A stretch of DNA of 64,000 bases. Source: Cognatishimia activa. Its GTDB lineage: Bacteria; Pseudomonadota; Alphaproteobacteria; Rhodobacterales; Rhodobacteraceae. This document shows positions 36,646 to 46,700 of this stretch, in pieces. A model generated the notes under the pieces. The model was not told the DNA's origin, ran no database searches, and saw only the letters and a program-made list of their open reading frames with translations. The stretch covers positions 124,001-188,000 of the forward strand of contig NZ_CYTO01000020.1 in NCBI RefSeq assembly GCF_001458335.1, read 5' to 3'. The number at the start of each line of letters is the position of its first letter. The stretch's first letter is position 1. Position numbers and translations under genes: made by a program.

Positions 36646-36961
36646 GTTCACGGTCTGGACCGTCATTTTATCATTGGCATTCGGCAGCTTTGGCTTGCGT
36701 TTTCTGTTCATAGGATTGATCGGTGACCGCACCCTCCCCGACTGGGTGATGCGACACTTACGCTATACAGCGGTGGCGATTTTGCCGGGGCTAGTGATAC
36801 CACTTGTTCTCTGGCCCGCTGGCACCGGCGGCGAACCAGAGCCAGCGCGTATGGCTGCGGCCTGTGTCACTTTCGCAGTGGGGTATTGGCGCAAGAGCGT
36901 GCTTCTGGCAGTGATCGCAGGGGCGATCACGCTTTATGGCGGATTGTACTTGTTAAATTAA
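36638..36961 (+). CDS. azlD: AzlD-family small permease subunit
   Basis: A 107-residue protein with about four membrane segments, partner of AzlC. It contains RFLFIGLIGDRTLPDWVMRHLRYTA near residues 22-46 and VLPGL-like AILPGLVIPLVLW. It ends one base before the stop of the convergent lipoprotein gene, so no terminator lies between them. Confidence 0.9.
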   Translation: MDKFTVWTVILSLAFGSFGLRFLFIGLIGDRTLPDWVMRHLRYTAVAILPGLVIPLVLWPAGTGGEPEPARMAAACVTFAVGYWRKSVLLAVIAGAITLYGGLYLLN

Positions 36962-36962
36962 A

Positions 36963-37598
36963 TTAAGCGCCGTTTCTGCGCTTTTCATATTCAGGTACGA
37001 AGGCACGTAAGACACCCGTCTTATCCGCATCATCGTATTCGTAAAGCCGCTCAAAGGTTGCGCCTTTAGCTTTGAACGTCTCCATAAGACGCTTCGGATA
37101 GTAAGACGGTCGAACGTCCTCAAATCCCGGCAGCTTAGACAACAGTTGTGATGTCGACATGGCGCAGTGCGATTGACCCACCGCTGGGTGGCTCATGACC
37201 AATTGCAAAGCTTGCTCAGCCACCTCGGGAGAGACTTCGATGGTCTGGGTCACAACATGAAACGTTTCACGTGCGTGAAAGCGGGTGTATTGGTCGACCA
37301 AATAAGGGGTCATGCCATAAACCGTGTCATTTCGTGACACGATTTTTTCGTGACGGAAGCTGCCCGCGGGATCAAAGGCCACGCGCTGTGATCCGTTCAC
37401 CAATATAGAGGTATGTGCACCAGCACCACTGCGGTTGGACAGCATGGTATAAAGCGTGATGCTTGGCGGCCCATCGTGGACATAGGCCGCCCGCGAAACC
37501 TCTTCCAAGCTCGCGCCACCGCGGTTAGGAACAGTACAAGCTGTAAGCGTGGCCGTCGCCGCAGCAAAAACAGCCGCCCTGACCAATAGCTTCATCAT
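36963..37598 (-). CDS. Lipoprotein with possible permuted papain-like domain
   Basis: A 211-residue protein with a signal peptide and lipobox LTAC (Cys21), so probably anchored to a membrane. The start is either ATG 37598 or the next codon, ATG 37595, with AGGAG upstream. The mature part has a His in GAGAHTSILVNGSQRVAFDPAGSF (His62) and, 83 residues later, a Cys in GQSHCAMSTSQLLSKLPGF (Cys145). His before Cys with such flanking sequence recalls circularly permuted NlpC/P60 (YiiX/LRAT-like) enzymes, but this is only pattern-based. Otherwise unknown. Confidence 0.65.
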   Translation of the reverse strand: MMKLLVRAAVFAAATATLTACTVPNRGGASLEEVSRAAYVHDGPPSITLYTMLSNRSGAGAHTSILVNGSQRVAFDPAGSFRHEKIVSRNDTVYGMTPYLVDQYTRFHARETFHVVTQTIEVSPEVAEQALQLVMSHPAVGQSHCAMSTSQLLSKLPGFEDVRPSYYPKRLMETFKAKGATFERLYEYDDADKTGVLRAFVPEYEKRRNGA

Positions 37599-37621
37599 GG
37601 CAGCTCCTTTCGCGGCCTTCT

Positions 37622-37756
37622 TTAGCCGAAGAATGCCAATGCAAGAACAATCGCTGCGATTGAAACACCTGCCACATAGGTCGACACGCGAATGAACCCT
37701 GCAAAAGACTGTTCTTGAACGTCTGTGTTCATGGTGCCGTGTTCGTGTTCAGCCAT
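37622..37756 (-). CDS. aa3-type cytochrome c oxidase subunit IV
   Basis: A 44-residue protein, MAEHEHGTMNTDVQEQSFAG followed by FIRVSTYVAGVSIAAIVLALAFFG. The start at 37756 has AGAGGA 8 bases upstream. N-terminal MAEH, D-x2-EQ-F-GF and one membrane helix are the marks of the bacterial aa3 oxidase subunit IV family (PF07835-like), which binds the aa3 oxidase in the membrane. The other oxidase subunits are not in the window, so it is an orphan gene. A frame to 37831 is not supported. Confidence 0.85.
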   Translation of the reverse strand: MAEHEHGTMNTDVQEQSFAGFIRVSTYVAGVSIAAIVLALAFFG

Positions 37757-37878
37757 ATCGTTGTTCCTCTTAACTGGGATAAATCCTTGCTTAGGAGATG
37801 AATACTGCAATTGTATGAACCTGTCACCCACAAGCCCCGCGACAAAAAGCCGGGCGCAAAATCAGGTTCTCCCAAGCC

Positions 37879-38328
37879 TTAACCGTTTTCTTCTAGGTCC
37901 CGAGCCAGACGGAATCCGATGCGCGTTGGCTCTTCGGCTTCGACCTGTTTCGGCAGCGCGCGAAGCATCACGTTCAGCTGGCTGACGTGTTGCACCAACT
38001 GCGTCTTTGCCCCGTCTGTATCTGTGCCGTGGAAGGTCACCATGTCTGGGTCAAAAAAGCCCATACCCTCGATGCGTAGAACACCTGCGTCGCCACCGGT
38101 AAAACCCATGGCAATCTCGTGTTCATTATCAAGCTGCTGCTCAAAGTTCTGGATATAAAGGATCAACCGTTCATAGGCCCATTCAGCTGGGCTTTTCTGC
38201 TTTGCAGGCTTTTTTGCCACCGCTGTCGGCAGATCTTTTTTCCCACCTTTTGCGGCGTCCACTTCATAGCGACGTGGCAAAGCATCAGCTTCTACGGCCT
38301 CAGCAGAGGTTTTGATGTCGTCGTCCAT
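37879..38328 (-). CDS. Conserved protein, possibly DUF6173 family
   Basis: A 149-residue soluble protein. The N-terminal 50 residues are charged and low-complexity (GGKKDLPTAVAKKPAKQKS). The rest is a compact domain: SPAEWAYERLILYIQNFEQQ, MGFTGGDAGVLRIEGMGFFDPDMVTFHG and QLVQHVSQLNVMLRALPK. It resembles a short alphaproteobacterial family I recall as DUF6173, with unknown function. It is the last gene after the acyl-CoA dehydrogenase and the metallo-hydrolase on the same strand, 3 bases after the latter. Confidence 0.65.
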   Translation of the reverse strand: MDDDIKTSAEAVEADALPRRYEVDAAKGGKKDLPTAVAKKPAKQKSPAEWAYERLILYIQNFEQQLDNEHEIAMGFTGGDAGVLRIEGMGFFDPDMVTFHGTDTDGAKTQLVQHVSQLNVMLRALPKQVEAEEPTRIGFRLARDLEENG

Positions 38329-38331
38329 TTC

Positions 38332-39372
38332 TCAATCCTTTATCTGCCAAAGCCAGGCACCATCGTCCCGGCGCCGCCGGGTGATTTCGCCAAGATGATA
38401 CAGATGGTTGAGATGAGCAATCGCTTCTACAAGGGCCAGACCATATTCGCCTTTGCCAATCTTGCGTTTGAACAGCGGCGGAAAACACTCGCCTGCCGTT
38501 TTGGGTTCATCAAGATGGGCAATCAGACGCTCGAGTGCGCCATGGTGGTTATCGATGAGTTGGCGCATACGGGTCGGCAAACCGGTGAAAGGCAGCTTAT
38601 GACCGCCCAAAACAAGATGGTCCGGACGCGCGAACTCCGCCAACCGTTCACATGCTTCCAGCCAATCTGCGACCGGATCGGCATCTGGTTCGGTTGCGTA
38701 GACACCGATGTTAGAGCTGATTGACGGCAGGATTTGGTCCCCAGCAATCACAAGATTGTCATCGCGGGACCAGAGGGTCAGGTGCTCTGGCGAGTGCCCA
38801 TTGCCGATATGAACGTCCCAATCGCGCCCACCTGCGCGAATCACATCCCCCTGTTTAATACGCTTAAATCCAAGCGGCATGGGATGGACACCATCGGCGT
38901 AATTGAATGGCCGTGTGGCTTTGCGCTCTTCATAGATTTCCGGATCCATCCCGGCAGAGCGATAAAAAGCCAGTGACTCGGCGGTGGGGACTGCCTGTTC
39001 GTCAAGCAGCAACATCCGAGAGAACAACCACGCCGTGCGTGTTGTCCAGAGTTCCGCATCTTTTTCAGATTGGAACCACCCCGCCATGCCCACATGGTCG
39101 GGGTGATGATGGGTCACTATCACCCGACCCACGGGTTTCGCAGCCAATGCGCTCACCAGTAGGTCTTCCCAGATTTTCACCGATTTCCGGGTGAATAGCC
39201 CGGTGTCGACAATGGTCCAGCTGTCCCCATCGTCCAAGGCGTAAACATTCACATGATCCAGCGCCATCGGAAGCGGTAGGCGTATCCAAAACACGCCTTG
39301 CGCCACCTTGATCGCTTGACCTTGCTCCGGAGGAGTTTCCCAAGGATAGCGAATGCCGCTTAGTTCATTCAT
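38332..39372 (-). CDS. Metallo-beta-lactamase-fold hydrolase
   Basis: A 346-residue enzyme of the MBL superfamily. Metal motif H-x-H-x-D-H is in VTHHHPDHVGMAGW (residues about 86-99); further ligands are in HIGNGHSPEHL and VIAGDQILPSIS. The C-terminal third has the helical region found in LACTB2-like or acyl-CoA-linked members. It overlaps the acyl-CoA dehydrogenase gene by four bases, suggesting a role in thioester or organic acid breakdown, for example as a hydrolase. The substrate is not visible. Confidence 0.88.
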   Translation of the reverse strand: MNELSGIRYPWETPPEQGQAIKVAQGVFWIRLPLPMALDHVNVYALDDGDSWTIVDTGLFTRKSVKIWEDLLVSALAAKPVGRVIVTHHHPDHVGMAGWFQSEKDAELWTTRTAWLFSRMLLLDEQAVPTAESLAFYRSAGMDPEIYEERKATRPFNYADGVHPMPLGFKRIKQGDVIRAGGRDWDVHIGNGHSPEHLTLWSRDDNLVIAGDQILPSISSNIGVYATEPDADPVADWLEACERLAEFARPDHLVLGGHKLPFTGLPTRMRQLIDNHHGALERLIAHLDEPKTAGECFPPLFKRKIGKGEYGLALVEAIAHLNHLYHLGEITRRRRDDGAWLWQIKD

Positions 39373-41081
39373 GCGGACAGATCGTCAATTCCAAGATCAT
39401 AAAGCTCTTTTGCCCCTTGTGTTGCATGAGCCAGAAGGCCCGCATGCTCTGGCAATAGCCGTTTGATGTAGAACCTTGCAAGCTTGGTGCGAGGGCCTTC
39501 GCCATCTTCCGCACATGCAGCTTTTAGGTGGAAATGCGCGCCCAAAATGCGGGCAAAGCCATTCAGGAATGGCACACAACCAGCGAAGCGTTCATTCAGG
39601 TCGCCCTGCTTCACCATCCACTCGGTCGCTTCGCGCAGCGTTTCAGAGGCCTGCCAGACCATCTCCGCCATATTCGGGCGGGTGGCACGCGCACTCTCAG
39701 CGAAGTTCTCGATTTCTTCGATCAAGGCATAGGCCGCTTCGCCACCATCCATCAATTTACGTGCCACAAGGTCCATGGACTGGATGCCATTGGTGCCTTC
39801 ATAGATCGATGTGATGCGCACATCGCGGGCATATTGGGCGGCGCCTGTTTCTTCGATAAAGCCCATGCCACCATGGACCTGAATGCCCAGATCGGCCACC
39901 TTGATACCCGTATCTGTGCCGAAGGCTTTGGCAATCGGCGTCAAAAACGCGGCGCGAGCTTTCCACGCCTTCTCGCCAGTCGCGTTGCCCATATCGATGG
40001 CCAATGCGCTTTCCAGCGCAATCGCGCGGGAGGCGAAGGTCTCGGCCTTCATGGTCGCCAACATACGACGCACATCAGCGTGATCCACAATGGTGCCGTT
40101 GCCCAGCGGCGTTGGACCTTGTTTGCGATCCAGCGCATAGGCCAACGCATGTTGATAGGCCGCTTCGGCCACGCCAACACCCTGCCCGCCCACATTCAGG
40201 CGCGCGTTATTCATCATGGTGAACATGCACTTCATGCCGTCATGTTCTTCGCCGACGAGCCAACCGGTAGCACCGTCATATTGCATGACTGCGGTTGGGG
40301 AGCCGTGGATCCCCATCTTGTGCTCAAGGCTTACGACCTTCAGGCTATTCGCGACACCCGGCTCGCCGTTTTCATCTGGAATGTTGCGGGGAACCACAAA
40401 CAGGCTGATGCCTTTGGTGCCTTTGCCGCCGTCTGGCAAACGCGCCAGAACCAAATGCACCACGTTTTCGGCAAAATCAGAGTCGCCCCAAGTGATAAAT
40501 ATCTTCTGACCAGTGATCGCGTATGTGCCGTCATCGTTGCGTTCCGCTTTCGTTGACAGTGCGCCGACATCAGAGCCAGCCTGCGGCTCGGTCAGGTTCA
40601 TGGTGCCGTTCCATGCGCCGGAATTGAGTTTTGGCAAGTAGGTCTGTTTGAGCTCTTCGGTGGCATGCGCCTCCAACGCTTCGATATGGCCTTGGGTCAG
40701 CAGCGGGTTGAGCTGTAAGGCCAAGTTCGCCGATGCCATCATCTCGTTGACTGCCATTGTCACCGTAAAGGGCAAACCCATCCCGCCAAATTCCGGATCC
40801 GCAGAGGTGGAAATCCAGCCACCATCGCCAATGGCTGAAAAGGCCTCGGCAAATCCCGGAGAGGACCGCACCTTTCCGTTTTCCAAGACGGCCGGGGTCA
40901 AATCGCCATTGCGCAGGGTCGGGTACAACACCTCTTCGCTCATCTTGCCCGCCTCGGTCAGGATCGCAGACACGGTGTCGCTATCAACGTCAGCGAATTT
41001 TTCAGTCTGACTGACCTGATCCAAGTTGATCAGCTGGCTAAAAATGAATTCGTAATCACCGGTAGGTGCGCGGTACGGCAT
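39369..41081 (-). CDS. Acyl-CoA dehydrogenase, DmdC-like
   Basis: A 570-residue FAD enzyme of the long acyl-CoA dehydrogenase type with an extra C-terminal domain. ATG 41081 (MPYRAPTGDYEF) is the family-typical start. Seen: MNLTEPQAGSDVGALSTKAERND near residue 158, the substrate/FAD region ITWGDSDFAENVVHLVLARLP, and VHGGMGFIEETGAAQYARD near 413-432. Close relatives in Roseobacter include 3-methylmercaptopropionyl-CoA dehydrogenase (DmdC), of which several paralogues exist, so the substrate stays open. Electrons go to ETF and ETF-QO (gene at 29038). Confidence 0.9.
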   Translation of the reverse strand: MPYRAPTGDYEFIFSQLINLDQVSQTEKFADVDSDTVSAILTEAGKMSEEVLYPTLRNGDLTPAVLENGKVRSSPGFAEAFSAIGDGGWISTSADPEFGGMGLPFTVTMAVNEMMASANLALQLNPLLTQGHIEALEAHATEELKQTYLPKLNSGAWNGTMNLTEPQAGSDVGALSTKAERNDDGTYAITGQKIFITWGDSDFAENVVHLVLARLPDGGKGTKGISLFVVPRNIPDENGEPGVANSLKVVSLEHKMGIHGSPTAVMQYDGATGWLVGEEHDGMKCMFTMMNNARLNVGGQGVGVAEAAYQHALAYALDRKQGPTPLGNGTIVDHADVRRMLATMKAETFASRAIALESALAIDMGNATGEKAWKARAAFLTPIAKAFGTDTGIKVADLGIQVHGGMGFIEETGAAQYARDVRITSIYEGTNGIQSMDLVARKLMDGGEAAYALIEEIENFAESARATRPNMAEMVWQASETLREATEWMVKQGDLNERFAGCVPFLNGFARILGAHFHLKAACAEDGEGPRTKLARFYIKRLLPEHAGLLAHATQGAKELYDLGIDDLSA

Positions 41082-41187
41082 GGGAAAGACCCTTAACTGG
41101 TTGGCTTTGTTTGGCGAGGCTAGTATGCAGCCAGACACAGCATAGAAACGGGCTTGTGCCCCCGATACACTAACGCAGCGTCAGAAA

Positions 41188-42138
41188 ATGCATGACCTTA
41201 CGACCGAAGTTCTGAATGCCGATCCCAAAGGTTTTCGCCGCGCCGCGGAAATCTGGCGCGAAGGCGGCTTGGTCGCGCTGCCGACAGAGACGGTCTACGG
41301 GCTTGGGGCAGATGCGCGAAATGATCTGGCGGTGGCACGGATTTTTGAAGCCAAAGGGCGTCCAAAATTTAACCCTTTGATTGTGCATGTGGCCGATGTT
41401 GCGCAAGCGCAGGCGCTGGTGGAATGGAACGATCTTGCAGATCGGTTGGCCAGCGCGTTTTGGCCCGGGCCGTTGACGTTGGTTTTGCCTTTGAAACCGG
41501 AATTTGGGCTTTCTCCACTTGTAACCGCTGACTTGCCAACGCTCGCTGTTCGAATGCCAGCACATCCCGTTGCACGCGATATCTTGCAAGCCTTCGGCGG
41601 CCCAATCGCCGCTCCTTCCGCCAACCCGTCCGGCAAAATCAGCCCGACAACCGCAGACCATGTGGTCGCAGGGCTGAACGGAAAGATCGAAGCGGTCGTG
41701 GATGGTGGCGCTTGTGAGGTTGGGTTGGAAAGCACCATTGTTGGCCTGTCTGATCAGCCGATGCTTCTGCGACCCGGAGGTTTACCCCACGAGGCGCTGG
41801 AAGCCGCACTTGGGGAAGCACTCGCGATTCATACGGCCGCAGATCCACTGGTCGCGCCGGGACAAATGACCTCTCATTATGCACCGGGTGCGCCGGTGCG
41901 TTTGAATGCATCACAAAAAGAACAGGGTGAGGTGATGCTGGGCTTTGGTGCGGTCGCGTGCGACCTCAATCTATCGGAGGCGGGTGACCTGCGAGAGGCC
42001 GCGGCAAACCTGTTTCATCATCTTCATAGGCTTGATGCGGCACAGGCAAAAGCCATCGCGGTTTCGCCCATTCCGAACCAAGGGCTTGGTGTGGCGATCA
42101 ATGACCGGTTGAAACGCGCCGCCGCGCCGCGCGGTTAA
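41188..42138 (+). CDS. tsaC: Threonylcarbamoyladenylate synthase (Sua5 type)
   Basis: First step of t6A tRNA modification at position 37: makes threonylcarbamoyl-AMP from threonine, bicarbonate and ATP. The 316 residues have the YrdC domain with GLVALPTETVYGLGADA, KGRPKFNPLIVHV and APSANPSGKISPT, then a C-terminal Sua5 domain (from about 205) after PGGLPHEAL and PGQMTSHYAPG, the linker that covers the active site. The stop overlaps the stop of the convergent YqgE gene by four bases. Confidence 0.94.
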   Translation: MHDLTTEVLNADPKGFRRAAEIWREGGLVALPTETVYGLGADARNDLAVARIFEAKGRPKFNPLIVHVADVAQAQALVEWNDLADRLASAFWPGPLTLVLPLKPEFGLSPLVTADLPTLAVRMPAHPVARDILQAFGGPIAAPSANPSGKISPTTADHVVAGLNGKIEAVVDGGACEVGLESTIVGLSDQPMLLRPGGLPHEALEAALGEALAIHTAADPLVAPGQMTSHYAPGAPVRLNASQKEQGEVMLGFGAVACDLNLSEAGDLREAAANLFHHLHRLDAAQAKAIAVSPIPNQGLGVAINDRLKRAAAPRG

Positions 42139-42710
42139 GCCCGACCAGCGCTTGCCGATAAGGTAATCGGGTCAACGCCCAACGTATTCAGGGCCGCTTC
42201 CCATTTCTTGTCGTCTGCGAGGTCAAACACCAGCTCGAAACCAGCATCGCAGATCAGCCAGCCATTCTGAGCAATTTCACCTTCAAGCTGCCCCGGCCCC
42301 CAGCCGCTATACCCCAGGGCCATAAGCGCCTTGTCTGGCCCTGCACCTTGCGCCATTTCCTCAAGCACATCCTGCGTAGCCGTCATTGAAAAGAAATCAT
42401 CCACCGGCAGCGTTGAGATTTGAGAGCGATATTCTGCAGAGTGCAGCACAAACCCGCGGCCTCCCTCTACAGGCCCACCAAAATGCAATGGAAGCGGTCG
42501 GCTTTTTGAACTTTCCTCAATTGAAAGCTGCTTAAGCAAATCGCTAAAGGTCATTTGACCCATTGTTTTGTTGACGATCAGACCCATTGCACCGTCGTCA
42601 CTATGGGCACAAAGGTAGACCAATGAATGGGCAAATCGCGGATCCCCCATGCCAGGCATGGCAATTAGGATTTTGCCGGTCAGATCCAGTTTTTCTGAGG
42701 CGTCACTCAA
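42135..42710 (-). CDS. YqgE/AlgH-family protein
   Basis: A 191-residue protein of the DUF179 (YqgE/AlgH) family, whose function is unresolved. Seen: LTGKILIAMPGMGDPRFAHSLVYLCAHSDDGAMGLIVNK (residues about 10-47), LHFGGPVEGGRGFVLH, and LGYSGWGPGQLEGEIAQNGWL. Convergent with tsaC. Confidence 0.93.
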   Translation of the reverse strand: MSDASEKLDLTGKILIAMPGMGDPRFAHSLVYLCAHSDDGAMGLIVNKTMGQMTFSDLLKQLSIEESSKSRPLPLHFGGPVEGGRGFVLHSAEYRSQISTLPVDDFFSMTATQDVLEEMAQGAGPDKALMALGYSGWGPGQLEGEIAQNGWLICDAGFELVFDLADDKKWEAALNTLGVDPITLSASAGRA

Positions 42711-42876
42711 TCGATATGTCCTCTACTGCTTAATCATAATGTTAGACCCGCGCCGGCGTGACGCAAGGCCCAAGGACCGATTCAACGGCTGAAAGAGTGT
42801 GATATTTCTGCGTCCGACACATTTGCTCGCTGTAAAGTGAGTTGGCATTTACCAACCTATCGCGCATCTCTGGCTT

Positions 42877-43704
42877 ATGAACACGACCAAACTGCCAAAA
42901 ACGCTCGCATCCGCGCTTGCCCTGTCCACGCTTACTTTCGCGCCACAGTTGGCCCAATCGCAGTCCTATGACACGATTGCTGTTGAAGCAGACATCTTGC
43001 CCGGCTGGCGTGTGGTCGATGGCAATCATATGGCTGCGTTGCGTTTTCGCCTGAAAGACGGCTGGAAGACCTATTGGCGCTCGCCTGGCGATGGCGGCAT
43101 TCCGCCTCGGTTTGACTGGAAAGGCTCTCGGAACGCGGGAAACATTGAAGCCATGTGGCCAACGCCCACGGTTTTTGATCAGGGCGGCATGCGGTCCCTT
43201 GGGTACAAAGACGAAGTGATTGTGCCCATTCTGGTGACCCCAAAACGTGCGGATAAGGATGTTGTCTTGAAAGGGCGTTTGGAGATTGGCGTTTGCGAAG
43301 AAATTTGCGTACCCGAAACGCTTAACGTCACCGCACGGCTGCCCGCTGAAGGACAAAAGATCGACCCAAGCATCTCTGTTGCCTTAGCGGATCAGCCTTA
43401 TTCTGCTGAAGAAGCCGGGGTCCAGAAGGTGTCTTGTTCGATTGAACCAACCAGCGACGGTATGGCGATTTCTGCAGAGATTAAGATGCCATCCACTGGT
43501 GGACGGGAATATTCGGTCATTGAGACCGACAACCCGCTGCTATGGGTCGCAGAGGCCACCTCAACCCGCAAAGGCAACACGTTGCGTTTGCGTTCTGAGG
43601 TGATGCATGTGGAAGAACAAAGCTTTTTGCTAAATCGCTCTAGCCTGCGCTTCACGGTGATCGGAGGCAATTACGCCGTCGATATTCAGGGCTGCTCTGG
43701 CTAA
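42877..43704 (+). CDS. Secreted DsbD N-terminal domain protein
   Basis: A 275-residue periplasmic protein with a signal peptide ending near AQLAQSQ. The mature part matches the DsbD/ScsB N-terminal (alpha) domain: FRLKDGWKTYWRSPGDGGIPPRFDWKGSRN, YKDEVIVPILVTP and the cysteine pair in GVCEEICVPETL (about residues 147-160). The membrane and thioredoxin parts of DsbD are missing, so it must receive electrons from another protein or act otherwise. It is convergent with the RND permease gene; stops overlap. Confidence 0.85.
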   Translation: MNTTKLPKTLASALALSTLTFAPQLAQSQSYDTIAVEADILPGWRVVDGNHMAALRFRLKDGWKTYWRSPGDGGIPPRFDWKGSRNAGNIEAMWPTPTVFDQGGMRSLGYKDEVIVPILVTPKRADKDVVLKGRLEIGVCEEICVPETLNVTARLPAEGQKIDPSISVALADQPYSAEEAGVQKVSCSIEPTSDGMAISAEIKMPSTGGREYSVIETDNPLLWVAEATSTRKGNTLRLRSEVMHVEEQSFLLNRSSLRFTVIGGNYAVDIQGCSG

Positions 43705-46700
43705 GCCTGCGCGCGTCGACGCATCATCAAGACAACAGCACCAAAGGTGTAAGCCAAAAGCGCGAGCACCGCTGCGCCAGCGGCAAAAACGCCCATCGCT
43801 GGCCCAAAGCTCGTGATGTCTGCGAAGCTGTCGATGGATTGCAGGATCGGGTGCAGCGCTCCGTTTAGCAGTTGCCAGCCGAGGGTAAGCGCAAACCAAG
43901 CAAGGGTTAGCAGCGTGGTCGCGCCAAACAGCACACGCAACTCGCGTGCTCTGACAGCCCGACGATAGGACCGCACCATTTTGCCGATATCCTGCTGAGC
44001 AGCGAGCAATGCGGGGACGACCAGAAGCACCAAAAGCACGCCAAAACCTAATCCATAGACCAACGTGATCACCGTAGGTTTCAGGAACTGGGCTTGCGCG
44101 GATCGCTCAAACAAAAGCGGTGTTAGCCCAAGAACCGTTGTCATCGTCGTCAACAAAACGGGGCGCAGGCGCTCTGAAGTGCCTTCGATGATCGCCGGAA
44201 TCATCCCGCGTTCTTTTGCGTATTCATCAATGGTTGTAACCAGCACGATTGAGTCATTGATAATGATCCCCGTCATGCCAAGGAGGCCAACAACTGAGAA
44301 CATGGATAAAGGGACGTCATGGTAGTGATGACCCCAGATCGTTCCAACAAGGCCAAACGGAATAATGGCCATGACCACCATCGGACGGGACCAGCTGGCA
44401 AAGACCCAAGCGAGAACCAAGTAGATTCCCGCTAGGCACAAGATCAAGCCATTGCGCGCGTCATTCAGAAATTCATTTTCTTGTTCTGAAAGTCCGGCCA
44501 AACGCCACTCAACCTGATGAACTGACGCGATTTCTGGTAGGATCGTTTGTTCAAGCGCGTCTTCGATTTCTGCCGCTCGTACGGGGTCATCTTCCGATAT
44601 ATCGCCATTCACTGAAATCACACGAACACCGTTTTCGCGCCGTACGGTCGAGAAGCCCGTCTTGCGCTCCACACTTACAATGTCGGCAAGCGGCACATAT
44701 TCTCCGCCCGGTGTTCTCATCATAATGCGTTCAAGGAAATCGGCGGTCAGCTCGCCTTCGGGCAACTCCACACGGATACTTGCGGTTCGCGGCCCTTCAG
44801 GGAAAGTGGCAGCCTCAAGCCCATTGAGACGGTTTCGAAGCACTCGGCCCAGCCCATCAATGGTAAAGCCCAGCGCCTGTCCCTGTGCGGTCAGGTCCAG
44901 CACGAGCTCTTCTTTGTCATAAGGCAAGGAATCTTCAACAGCCGAGACTTCTGGGAATGGCAGCAGCGCTTCTTTCAAGGACTCTGCTGCTGCTTTCAAA
45001 GTGTCATTATCTGCGCCGAAAAACTGTACGTCTAGCGCATCCCCACCTGGGCCAGAGCGCCAACCTCGAAAGCTGACCGTCTCTGCCAAAGGATGTTTCT
45101 GAACACGATCTTGCAAGTCAGCCACAAAGGCAAAGCTGGAATACGGGCGCAAATCGGCGTCGATCAATTCAATGGCGATGCCACCCAACTGATCGCCACT
45201 GCGATTCTCGGCGCCAGAAAGCCCGCGACCGGTATTGCCACCGATTTCTGCGATGACGAAATCCAACGGGTTGGTGCCGTGACGCTCTTCATATTCTGCA
45301 CCCAACGCTTCGGTCGCCCGCTGAAGTTCTCGCATCATGGCTAGCGAGTCCGCACGTGTCGCATCAGCGGACATGATAAAGTTGCCTGAAACCGAACCCC
45401 GCTCTGGCGCATTAAAGAACCGCCATTGTACATCGCCTTTTGCAAACAATGCTGCTTGCGTGGACAACGCCAAAACAAGGGCCGCAAGGACCGGATAACG
45501 TGCCCAAATGACAAAACGCATGAAGTATTGAAACGGCACATCACGCACCCAGCGGAAACCACGGTTCACTTGGCGACTTGGCCAGTCATACCAGTGCTCT
45601 TTGGCGGTGTGGACCAAAGCATGGCTCATATGATGCGGCAGGATCAGGAAGCACTCGATCAAAGATGCCGTCAGCACCAAAATCACCGTTGTCGGAATAT
45701 CAATGATGAGGTCACCAAACCGGCCACCAATGGCCGTAAGCCCAAAAAAAGCGATGATCGTGGTCAGCGTGGCCGAAAAGACTGGCAGAGCCATGCGTTT
45801 GGCCGCGTTCTCAGCGGCGACTTCTGGTGCTTCTCCAAATCGGCGTGCACGCATGTCCGCGTGTTCACCCACCACAATCGCATCGTCTACGACGATACCT
45901 AGGGTGATGATCAGCCCAAAGAGTGAGATCATATTGATCGTCACACCCGCCGCATACATCAGCGCAAGCGCTGCGCACATGGCGACTGGAATGCCAGCGG
46001 CCACCCAGAAGGCTGTTCGAGCGTTCAGGAAAAGGAACAGCAAGAGCACCACCAAGCCAAGCCCCATTAAGCCGTTATCAATGAGCAGATTGAGACGCCC
46101 ACTGATCGCCTCGGCACGGGTACGGATCAGCTCGATACTCGCACCCTTCGGCAGTGTTGCTTGCAGCTCATCAGCGACGGTTTGGACCGAGGCTTGAATG
46201 CCAATGGCATCACCTTGCGCAGAACGATCAACCCGTACCGAAATTGCCGGGTCTTCCCCAACAAAATAGCTGCGGTTTCGATCGGAGCCTTCGACCACGA
46301 TAGTTGCCACACCACCGACGGTTAAGGATGACCCGTCAACCTCCGTGCGCAAAACGATCTCTGCGATCTGTTCAGCGGTGCGTTTCGCAACGCCAGTGCG
46401 CACACGCGCATTTGCCCCTGTGATGTCACCTGCGGGATCTGCATCGGCCTCGGCGCCAATCGCAGCGGAAATTTCCGCCATCGTCAGATCAAATTGGATC
46501 AGATTGACCGATGGCACTTCAACAATCGTGCGCGGCGCGGCAATTCCGCGGATTGTCGACCGCGTGACTCCTTCTGCGAACAAGCGCGTGACAAATTCGT
46601 CGGCAAACCGCCCCAGTTGCTCGGGCGCAAGCGGACCGGTAATAACAACATCTGTGACCCGATCACGCCACGCGCCGCGGCGCACCCGCGGATCGTCCGC

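Noticed and set aside
39528-40556. Plus-strand frame of 342 codons opposite the acyl-CoA dehydrogenase
   Set aside because: The opposite strand encodes a textbook acyl-CoA dehydrogenase; this frame lacks protein-like features.
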